Of a stretch of 64,000 nucleotides of DNA, positions 41,411-48,273 are shown piece by piece; the first letter of the stretch is position 1, and each line of letters begins with the position of its first letter. The position numbers were made by a program, and so were the translations under genes. The stretch comes from Actinacidiphila sp965342175 (GTDB lineage: Bacteria; Actinomycetota; Actinomycetes; Streptomycetales; Streptomycetaceae), in the NCBI RefSeq assembly GCF_965342175.1, contig NZ_CBDRBL010000020.1:27762-91761 (forward strand), read 5' to 3'. The notes under the pieces are model-generated. The model made no database searches. It saw only the letters and a list, made by a program, of their open reading frames with translations, and was not told the origin of the DNA.

Positions 41411-43327
41411 ATGACCGTACGTCCTGGCGAAGAAGCCACCGTGGCCGTTCCCCAGCAACGCGCCACAGCAGCCGGACTGCCGGACGGCGGTGATCTGCCG
41501 GGCCGGGCCGATCCGCTGGGCCGGGCCGATCCGGTGGGCCGCGCCGTACCGTCGCGGCCGCCCGCCCCGGAGCCGGACGCCGACCCAGTTCATCAGGCCG
41601 ACCCGCTCGAGCAGGCCGACCCGTGGGCCGCCGCCGACGCAGCGGGCACGGAGGCCCTGCTGCGCTGCTGGGTCCGCGAGACGGGGCGGCCGGCCGAGCC
41701 GGACGGCCGCACCCTGCGGGTGCCGCTGCCGAAGAGCGGCACCGAACTGCTCGTCCCGGTCCGCCACTGGTCGGCCGTCGGGCACCACCGCTTCGGCGCC
41801 CCCCGGCCCACCGCCGGAGGCGCCCCTCTGGACGCTGTCACCCTTGCCGCGCTGCTCGCCCGGGAGACCGCCGCGACCGGTCCTGACGCGTCCGGCCTCG
41901 TCGCACGCGTCGCCGACTCCGTCCGCCAGACCGCCGGATTCCTCACCGCCCGCCGCGCTCGCCCCGCCGCCCCCGAGGGCACCCACCCCTTTCTCGACGC
42001 CGAGCAGGACCTCGTCCTGGGCCACCCCCTGCACCCCGCGCCCAAGAGCCGGGAAGGGCTCACCGAGGCCGAGGCCGCGGTGTACGCCCCGGAGTCACGC
42101 GGAGCCTTCGCCCTGCACTGGCTGGCCGTGCACCGCTGTCTTCTGGCCACCGAATCCGCCTGGACCGAACGCGGCCGCCCCGTCCCCGCCGCGCGCCTGC
42201 TGGCGGCCCTCGCCGGCCCGGAGCTCACCACCCGGCTCCCCGCGGACACCGTGCCCCTGCCGCTGCACCCATGGCAGGCCCGCGAGGTCGCCCACCGCCC
42301 CGGGGTGCGCGCACTGCTGGAGGCCGGACTCCTCCACGACCTCGGCGCCGCCGGCGAGCCCTGGCATCCGACGTCCTCGCTGCGCACCGTGTACCGGCCC
42401 GGCGCCCGGGCGATGCTGAAGCTGTCGCTGGGCCTGCGGATCACCAACTCACGCCGGGAGAACCTCCGCAAGGAACTCCACCGGGGCGTCGAGGTGCACC
42501 GCTTGCTCCGGGCCGGGCTCGCCGTGCGCTGGCACGCCGCCCACCCCGGCTTCGACATCGTCCGCGACCCCGCCTGGCTGGCCGTCGACACCGCTTCCGG
42601 CGTCCCCGTACCCGGTCTCGACGTCGTCGTGCGGCACAACCCCTTCGGCCCCGGCGACCGTGTCCGCTGCCTCGCCGGCCTCACGGCCCCGCGACCCGTG
42701 CCGGACGGCGGCGCCCTGCGGTCCCACCTCGCCGAACTGCTGTCCCGGCTCGCGGCCCGTACCGGACGGCCGATGACGGCGGTCGCCACCGAGTGGTTCC
42801 TGCGCTACCTGGACGCAGTGGTCCGGCCCGTGCTGTGGCTCGACGGCGAGGCGGGCATCGCCCTGGAGGCCCACCAGCAGAACACCCTGGTCGTCCTCGA
42901 CGCCGACGGCTGGCCGGCGGGCGGCCGCTACCGCGACAACCAGGGCTACTACTTCCGCGAGTCCGCGCGCGCCGGCCTCACCGCCCTGCTGCCCGGCGCC
43001 GGCGAGAAGAGCGACACCTTTGTGGCCGACGCCGTCGCGGACGAGCGTTTCGCCTACTACCTCGGGGTCAACAACGTTCTCGGCCTCGTCGGGGCTTTCG
43101 GCTCCCAGCACCTCGCCGACGAACGCGTGCTCCTCGCGGCCCTCCGCCACTTCCTGGCACGGGCCGCCCGGAACGGCCGCTCCGGACTGCCCGCTCGGCT
43201 TCTGGGAGAACCCCTGCTGCGCTGCAAGGCGAACCTCCTCACGCGGCTGCACGGGATGGACGAGCTGGCCGGCCCCGTCGCCACCCAGTCCGTCTACGTC
43301 GCCGTCCCCAACCCGCTGACCGTCTGA
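41411..43327 (+). CDS. NRPS-independent siderophore (NIS) synthetase, IucA/IucC family
   Basis: 638 aa from the ATG at 41411. It uses ATP to join a carboxylate (citrate or a dicarboxylic acid) to an amine or hydroxylamine. Typical motifs are GHPLHPAPKSREGL, the ATP-binding HPTSSLRTVYRPG and LKLSLGLRITNSRREN, then the C-terminal FhuF-like part with ALEAHQQNTLVVLD, YRDNQGYYF and CKANLLTRLHG. The first ~75 residues are a low-complexity linker with ADP repeats not found in the core family. Together with the neighbours it defines a three-gene siderophore cassette. The class within NIS enzymes was not settled. Confidence 0.93.
   Translation: MTVRPGEEATVAVPQQRATAAGLPDGGDLPGRADPLGRADPVGRAVPSRPPAPEPDADPVHQADPLEQADPWAAADAAGTEALLRCWVRETGRPAEPDGRTLRVPLPKSGTELLVPVRHWSAVGHHRFGAPRPTAGGAPLDAVTLAALLARETAATGPDASGLVARVADSVRQTAGFLTARRARPAAPEGTHPFLDAEQDLVLGHPLHPAPKSREGLTEAEAAVYAPESRGAFALHWLAVHRCLLATESAWTERGRPVPAARLLAALAGPELTTRLPADTVPLPLHPWQAREVAHRPGVRALLEAGLLHDLGAAGEPWHPTSSLRTVYRPGARAMLKLSLGLRITNSRRENLRKELHRGVEVHRLLRAGLAVRWHAAHPGFDIVRDPAWLAVDTASGVPVPGLDVVVRHNPFGPGDRVRCLAGLTAPRPVPDGGALRSHLAELLSRLAARTGRPMTAVATEWFLRYLDAVVRPVLWLDGEAGIALEAHQQNTLVVLDADGWPAGGRYRDNQGYYFRESARAGLTALLPGAGEKSDTFVADAVADERFAYYLGVNNVLGLVGAFGSQHLADERVLLAALRHFLARAARNGRSGLPARLLGEPLLRCKANLLTRLHGMDELAGPVATQSVYVAVPNPLTV
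41502..41537 (+). repeat. Two tandem 18-bp units in the NIS synthetase gene
   Basis: An 18-bp unit is repeated directly with one base changed, encoding GRADPL-GRADPV. A looser third unit (GRAVP) and QADPLEQADP follow. It is in frame and expands the flexible N-terminal head. Confidence 0.85.
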
Positions 43328-43348
43328 CCAGAGGAGGCCGCGACCGCC

Positions 43349-44068
43349 GTGCCGACCGCAGACCCCACACCCGCGCCTGTGGCACCGCCCGGCAGCGCCG
43401 ACGACACCCTCGATCTGGAACTCCCGCCCGAGGTCCGCGCGCTGTTCGACGAGGATGTCACCGCCGACGACCGGGCCGGCGGTCCGGCCGCGCTCGACGA
43501 CCTCCTCGACGGCGTCGCCGACTGGGGCCCGGTCGGCACGCCCGCGGGCACCTTCCAGCTCGTCCCCGTACGCCCCGAACGCGACCTGCGCGTCATCGCC
43601 CAGTGGATGAACGACCCCGCCGTCGCGGAGTTCTGGGACCTCGCGGGCCGGCCCGAGGTCGCCGAGGGCCATCTGCGCGCCCAGCTCGACGGCGACGGAC
43701 GCAGCGTGCCCTGCGTCGGGGTCCTCGACGGGGCGCCCATGAGCTACTGGGAGGTCTACCGCGCCGACCTCGACCCGGTGGCCCGCTACTACCCGGCCCG
43801 CCCCCACGACACCGGGCTCCACCTGCTCATCGGCCCCGTCGCCGACCGGGCCCGCGGCCTCGGCGGCACCCTGCTGCGGGCTGTCGCCGACCACGTCCTG
43901 CGGCAGCGCCCCCGGTGCACCCGGGTGATCGCCGAGCCGGACCTGCGCAACACCCCGTCCGTCGCCGCCTTCCTCACCGCCGGCTTCCGCTTCTCGGCGG
44001 AGGTCGAGCTGCCCGGCAAGCGGGCCGCGTTGCTGGTCCGCGACCGCGCGCTGCGTCACGTCCTGTGA
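43349..44068 (+). CDS. GNAT acetyltransferase of siderophore type (RhbD/IucB-like)
   Basis: 239 aa from a GTG at 43349 with GAGGAGG upstream, 21 bp after the synthetase gene. A ~70-residue acidic head precedes the domain FQLVPVRPERDLRVIAQWMNDPAVAEFWDLAGRPE, which is the pattern of AlcB/RhbD-type N-hydroxylysine/diamine acyltransferases. The acetyl-CoA loop is DRARGLGGTLLRAV and the end is RVIAEPDLRNTPSVAAFLTAGFRF. It would acylate the amine side of the siderophore. No hydroxylase gene is adjacent. Confidence 0.9.
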   Translation: MPTADPTPAPVAPPGSADDTLDLELPPEVRALFDEDVTADDRAGGPAALDDLLDGVADWGPVGTPAGTFQLVPVRPERDLRVIAQWMNDPAVAEFWDLAGRPEVAEGHLRAQLDGDGRSVPCVGVLDGAPMSYWEVYRADLDPVARYYPARPHDTGLHLLIGPVADRARGLGGTLLRAVADHVLRQRPRCTRVIAEPDLRNTPSVAAFLTAGFRFSAEVELPGKRAALLVRDRALRHVL

Positions 44069-44147
44069 TGCGGCCCGCCTGCGGGGGGATCGGACCGGGG
44101 CCGGCGGCGACCGCGTTGTCGGTGTCGCCCCGTAAGGTGGAGCTCCT

Positions 44148-46145
44148 ATGACACAGCCCGCGAAGCCCGCTCTCACCGACCTCCTCCACGCCGCCGTCAG
44201 CGCGGTCGGCGGGGTGGAGCGGCCCGGCCAGGTCGCCATGGCCGAAGCCGTCGCCGATGCCGTGGACAACGGCTCCCACCTGCTCGTCCAGGCCGGCACC
44301 GGAACCGGCAAGTCGCTCGGCTATCTGGTGCCCGCGCTGGCTCATGGCGAACGCGTGGTGGTCGCCACCGCGACCCTCGCCCTGCAGCGCCAGCTCGTCC
44401 AGCGCGACCTGCCGCGCACCGTCGCCGCGCTGCATCCGCTGCTGCGCCGCGAGCCGCAGTTCGCGATGCTCAAGGGGCGTTCCAACTACCTGTGTCTGCA
44501 CCGGCTCCACGAGGGCGTGCCGCAGGACGAGGGCGACGGCCTCTTCGACCAGTTCGAGGCCGCCGCGCCGACCAGCAAGCTCGGCCAGGACCTGCTCCGG
44601 CTGCGCGACTGGTCGGACGAGACGGAGAGCGGCGACCGCGACGACCTGACCCCCGGCGTCTCCGACCGCGCCTGGCAGCAGGTCTCGGTGACCTCCCGCG
44701 AGTGCCTGGGCGCCTCGCGCTGCGCGTACGGCGCCGAGTGCTTCGCGGAGGCGGCGCGCGAGCGGGCCAAGCTGGCCGACGTCGTCGTCACCAACCACGC
44801 GCTGCTCGCCATCGACGCCCTCGAGGGCGCGCCCGTCCTGCCCAGCCACGAGGTGCTCATCGTCGACGAGGCCCATGAACTGGTCTCGCGCGTCACGGGG
44901 GTCGCCACCGGCGAGCTCACCCCCGGCCGGGTCAACCGGGCGGTGAAGCTCGCGGCCAAGCTGGTCGACGAGAAGGCCGCGGACGCGCTGATGAGTGCCT
45001 CGGACGGCTTCGAACGGCTCATGGAACTCGCCCTCCCCGGGCGTCTCGAGGAGCTCCCCGAGGATCTGCGCTACGCCCTGATGGCACTGCGCGACGCCTG
45101 CCGCCAGGTGATCACCTCCCTCGGCGAGACCCGTGACCGCTCCGTGCAGGACGAGGACGCCGTGCGGAAGATGGCCCTCGCCGCCACGGAGAACGTCCAC
45201 GAGGTCGCCGAGCGCATCGTGGCGGGCTCCGAGTACGACGTCGTCTGGTACGAGCGCCACGACCGCTTCGGCGCCTCACTGCGGGTCGCCCCGCTCAGCG
45301 TCTCGGGGTTGCTGCGGGAGAAGCTGTTCACCGAGCGCTCCGTCGTCCTGACCTCCGCCACACTCCGGCTCGGCGGCGATTTCAACGGGGTCGCCGCCTC
45401 GCTCGGACTGGCCCCGGAGGGCACGGTGGCCGCCGAGGGGGAGGAGGAGCCTCCGGTCTGGAAGGGCGTCGACGTCGGATCTCCCTTCGACTACCCCAAG
45501 CAGGGCATCCTCTACGTCGCCCGCCATTTGTCGCAGCCCGGCCGGGACAGCGGCCGTGAGGACATGCTGGACGAGCTCGCCGAGCTGATCGAGGCCGCGG
45601 GGGGCCGCACACTCGGGCTGTTCTCGTCCATGCGCGCTGCCCAGGCCGCCGCCGAGGCACTGCGCGGCCGCATCGACCACCCGATCCTGCTCCAGGGTGA
45701 GGAGACGCTGGGCGAGCTGATCCGCCGCTTCGCCTCGGACGCCCGCACCTGTCTCTTCGGCACCCTCTCGCTCTGGCAGGGCGTGGACGTGCCCGGGCCG
45801 AACTGCCAACTGGTGGTCATGGACCGGATCCCGTTCCCCCGCCCCGACGACCCGCTGATGAGTGCACGGCAGAAGGCGGTGGAGGAGCGCGGCGGCAACG
45901 GCTTCATGGCGGTCGCCGCCACGCACGCGGCCCTGCTCATGGCCCAGGGCGCCGGCCGGCTGGTGCGCGCCTCCGGGGACCGCGGGGTCGTCGCCGTGCT
46001 CGACCCCCGACTGGTCACGGCACGCTACGGCAGCTTCATCAAGGCCTCGATGCCGGATTTCTGGCAGACGACCGACCGCAACCAGGTCCGTCGATCGCTG
46101 GCCGCCATCGACGCCGCCGCATCGGCCGCCTCGGCGGCCGAGTGA
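44148..46145 (+). CDS. dinG: DinG/Rad3-family ATP-dependent helicase
   Basis: 665 aa. Walker A is AGTGTGKS near residue 53, the DEAH box is VDEAHEL, motif III/IV lie in VVLTSATLRLGG and GLFSSMRAAQAA, and motif VI is QGAGRLVRASGDRG. Four cysteines (around CLHRL and ECLGASRCAYGAECF) match an iron-sulfur cluster site of XPD-like helicases. The N-terminal exonuclease domain of some DinG proteins is absent. TAAGGT lies 9 nt before the ATG. It converges with lexA, but no LexA site was found upstream, so SOS control is not shown. Confidence 0.92.
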   Translation: MTQPAKPALTDLLHAAVSAVGGVERPGQVAMAEAVADAVDNGSHLLVQAGTGTGKSLGYLVPALAHGERVVVATATLALQRQLVQRDLPRTVAALHPLLRREPQFAMLKGRSNYLCLHRLHEGVPQDEGDGLFDQFEAAAPTSKLGQDLLRLRDWSDETESGDRDDLTPGVSDRAWQQVSVTSRECLGASRCAYGAECFAEAARERAKLADVVVTNHALLAIDALEGAPVLPSHEVLIVDEAHELVSRVTGVATGELTPGRVNRAVKLAAKLVDEKAADALMSASDGFERLMELALPGRLEELPEDLRYALMALRDACRQVITSLGETRDRSVQDEDAVRKMALAATENVHEVAERIVAGSEYDVVWYERHDRFGASLRVAPLSVSGLLREKLFTERSVVLTSATLRLGGDFNGVAASLGLAPEGTVAAEGEEEPPVWKGVDVGSPFDYPKQGILYVARHLSQPGRDSGREDMLDELAELIEAAGGRTLGLFSSMRAAQAAAEALRGRIDHPILLQGEETLGELIRRFASDARTCLFGTLSLWQGVDVPGPNCQLVVMDRIPFPRPDDPLMSARQKAVEERGGNGFMAVAATHAALLMAQGAGRLVRASGDRGVVAVLDPRLVTARYGSFIKASMPDFWQTTDRNQVRRSLAAIDAAASAASAAE

Positions 46146-46269
46146 CGCCGCTGGCTGGGGGAGCTAGGGCAGCCCGCACGCGGGAGCCCGGGCCCACAGC
46201 GGCGTCCCGGTGGGCGCAGCGTGGTCCGGGCAGTGGGGCCGCGGTGGGCAGAGCCACCGGTACACAGCG

Positions 46270-46303
46270 GGGCCCCGGAACCGGCGCAGAGGTCCCGGGG
46301 CCC
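46270..46303. terminator. Candidate terminator between dinG and lexA
   Basis: GGGCCCCGG (46270-46278) pairs with CCGGGGCCC (46295-46303) around a 16-nt loop in the 178-bp gap between the convergent dinG and lexA genes. Other GC-rich partial hairpins occur in the same gap, so the exact terminator is uncertain. Confidence 0.5.
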
Positions 46304-46323
46304 GGTCACGGGCGGGTCGTGGG

Positions 46324-47094
46324 TCAGACCCGGCGCAGCACCGCCACCACCTTGCCGAGGATGGTTGCCTCGTCCCCGGGGATGGGCTGGTACGCCGCAT
46401 TGTGGGGCAGCAGCCATACGTGCCCGTCCTCGCGCTTGAAGCGCTTGACCGTGGCCTCTCCCTCGATCATCGCCGCGACGATGTCGCCGTTCTCCGCGAC
46501 CGGCTGACGGCGCACGGTCACCCAGTCACCGTCACAGATGGCGGCCTCGATCATCGAGTCGCCGACGACCTTCAAGACGAACAGCTCGCCGTCACCCACC
46601 AGCTGGCGGGGCAGCGGGAACACGTCCTCCACGGACTCCTCGGCGAGGATCGGGCCACCGGCCGCGATCCGGCCCACCAGGGGCACATACGACGCGGACG
46701 GCTTGCCCGCGGTGTCCGTGGGCTGCGCCTGCGTGGAGTCGGAGGCCCGTACCTCGTACGCGCGGGGCCGGTGCGGGTCACGCCGGAGGAAGCCCTTGCG
46801 CTCCAGGGCCATGAGTTGGTGGGCGACCGACGATGTGCTCGACAGCCCGACGGCCTGACCGATCTCACGCATGGAGGGCGGGTACCCGCGCCGTTGGACG
46901 GAATCGCGGATGACCTCGATGACGCGCCTTTGGCGGTCGGTGAGTCCGGAGCTGTCCGCCCGGATTCCTGGAGGTCGTCCTGGCAGCGCTCGCGCGGGCT
47001 TTGTCGTTTCCTCGTTCATCGCTTCCGTCGGGCGTACCCGGTCCTGGGGGCGGTCATGGGCGGTCAATGTGGCGCTGTCGGCGGTGGTGGTCAC
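46324..47094 (-). CDS. lexA: SOS repressor LexA
   Basis: 256 aa from a GTG at 47094 (VTTTADSATLTAHD), which agrees with streptomycete LexA proteins; the open frame extends 62 codons further but without protein-like sequence. The winged-helix part is LTDRQRRVIEVIRDSVQRRGYPPSMREIGQAVGL. The cleavage site is the Ala-Gly of GRIAAGGPI, and the catalytic pair is Ser in VGDSMIEA and Lys in EGEATVKRF. It represses recA and itself and is cut when RecA forms filaments. Two LexA-like sites lie upstream, one over its likely promoter. Confidence 0.98.
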   Translation of the reverse strand: MTTTADSATLTAHDRPQDRVRPTEAMNEETTKPARALPGRPPGIRADSSGLTDRQRRVIEVIRDSVQRRGYPPSMREIGQAVGLSSTSSVAHQLMALERKGFLRRDPHRPRAYEVRASDSTQAQPTDTAGKPSASYVPLVGRIAAGGPILAEESVEDVFPLPRQLVGDGELFVLKVVGDSMIEAAICDGDWVTVRRQPVAENGDIVAAMIEGEATVKRFKREDGHVWLLPHNAAYQPIPGDEATILGKVVAVLRRV

Positions 47095-47115
47095 GGCGGC
47101 CCCTCTCGAGATGTT

Positions 47116-47172
47116 CTCCCTAGTAGGACAACGGTAGTTGCTTTCGAAAGGTTGCGCCAAACGCACGTTCGA
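47116..47172 (-). promoter_or_regulatory. lexA promoter with LexA operator
   Basis: Reading leftwards, TCGAACGTGCGTTTGG (47172 to 47157) matches the actinobacterial LexA consensus TCGAACRNNYGTTYGA at 15 of 16 positions. It overlaps a TTGGCG that is 18 bp from TACCGT, a plausible -35/-10 pair, so LexA binding would block its own promoter. A perfect palindrome CTTTCGAAAG (47141-47150) sits in the spacer. Confidence 0.85.
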
Positions 47173-47221
47173 GTGAATTTGCGCGAATCCATCGCCGTCA
47201 GGAAGCTGGAGATGGTATTGA

Positions 47222-47237
47222 TCGAATGGAATTTCGA
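47222..47237. promoter_or_regulatory. Second LexA-like site
   Basis: TCGAATGGAATTTCGA keeps most of both half-sites of the LexA operator. It lies 128 bp upstream of lexA and about 395 bp before nrdR, so it could act on lexA or on a divergent promoter. Weaker than the first site. Confidence 0.55.
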
Positions 47238-47464
47238 ATGACTTTGTTCGTTCGGCGCCCGAACCGCCCGGCGACGGCACTCCGTATTCCGGTGAGCGCC
47301 CCGTTCCTCGCCCGCGGTCATGGGGCCGCCCGTCGTGACGATCCGTACACCCAGTGTGTCACCCGCGCCCCGGCTCTCCCGCCAGGCGCCGCGTCGCGTA
47401 GGCTCCCCTCCGGTCGGCGGCCCTCGACACGCGGTTCGCGCGATGGGCGCATGGGGTCGTCGCG

Positions 47465-47511
47465 GCACCAGATCTAGTGGTTGGATGGTGTGCAGCCCCC
47501 ACAAGTAGTGG
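47465..47511 (+). promoter_or_regulatory. Two NrdR boxes upstream of nrdR-nrdJ
   Basis: GCACCAGATCTAGTGG (47465-47480) and CCCCCACAAGTAGTGG (47496-47511) are two similar palindromic boxes whose ends are 31 bp apart, three helical turns. Paired NrdR boxes at this spacing are the known arrangement before ribonucleotide reductase operons. A TATGCT at 47542-47547 may be the -10, placing the boxes just upstream of the promoter. Confidence 0.75.
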
Positions 47512-47631
47512 TCCCGGGTCAATCGGCCCTCTCGGATCGCCTATGCTTGTGGCTGCTTCGCGGGGCCGTCACCGGCCCCTCGGGCCGATACGTCGTGCGC
47601 TCACCGTGGGTGAGGAAGGGAGAGGGAAACG

Positions 47632-48147
47632 ATGCACTGCCCCTTCTGCCGACACCCCGACAGCCGCGTCGTCGACAGTCGGACGACCGACGACGGCACG
47701 TCGATCCGCCGCCGTCGGCAGTGCCCCGACTGCGGCCGCCGGTTCACCACCGTGGAGACGGCCTCGCTGATGGTGATCAAGCGCAGCGGGGTCACCGAGC
47801 CCTTCAGCCGCAACAAGGTCATCGCCGGGGTCCGCAAGGCCTGCCAGGGCCGGCCCGTCACCGAGGACGCCCTCGCCCAGCTCGGGCAGCGCGTCGAGGA
47901 GGCGGTGCGCGCCACGGGCAGCGCCGAACTGTCGACCCACGACGTCGGACTGGCCATACTCGGCCCGCTGAAGGACCTGGACCTGGTCGCGTACCTGCGG
48001 TTCGCCTCGGTCTACCGGGCCTTCGACTCGCTCGAGGACTTCGAGGCGGCGATCGCCGAGTTGCGCGACCAGAGGCCTCCGGGCGACACCGGCGGGCGGG
48101 AGCGGGGCGGCGGCGTCCCCTCCACCGCCGCCGTTGCGGCGCGGTAG
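47632..48147 (+). CDS. nrdR: Transcriptional repressor NrdR
   Basis: 171 aa. It senses the ATP/dATP balance and represses ribonucleotide reductase genes. The N-terminal zinc ribbon has CPFCRH and CPDCGRRF. An ATP-cone follows (VIKRSGVTEPFSRNKVIAGVRKAC ... YLRFASVYRAFDSLEDFEAAI). The C-terminal ~20 residues are a disordered Gly/Arg/Ala tail. It is first in the nrdR-nrdJ unit and is preceded by two NrdR boxes, so it should repress itself and nrdJ. Confidence 0.97.
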   Translation: MHCPFCRHPDSRVVDSRTTDDGTSIRRRRQCPDCGRRFTTVETASLMVIKRSGVTEPFSRNKVIAGVRKACQGRPVTEDALAQLGQRVEEAVRATGSAELSTHDVGLAILGPLKDLDLVAYLRFASVYRAFDSLEDFEAAIAELRDQRPPGDTGGRERGGGVPSTAAVAAR

Positions 48148-48273
48148 CGGCGGCGCACCGGCACCAGACTTGCCGGGCACCCGTGGGTGTACCGGCCGTG
48201 AGAGACACCGACGCGGGAAGACCGCGGCGTTTCAGGGCGTTTTACCTGTAATGCCTGTAATGGGAGGCGGCAC

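Noticed and set aside
44090..44147. LexA site upstream of the DinG-like helicase gene
   Set aside because: No TCGAAC or GTTCGA half-site occurs in the region.
47238..47631. Cobalamin riboswitch before nrdR-nrdJ
   Set aside because: No B12-box or associated helices were seen; only NrdR boxes are supported.
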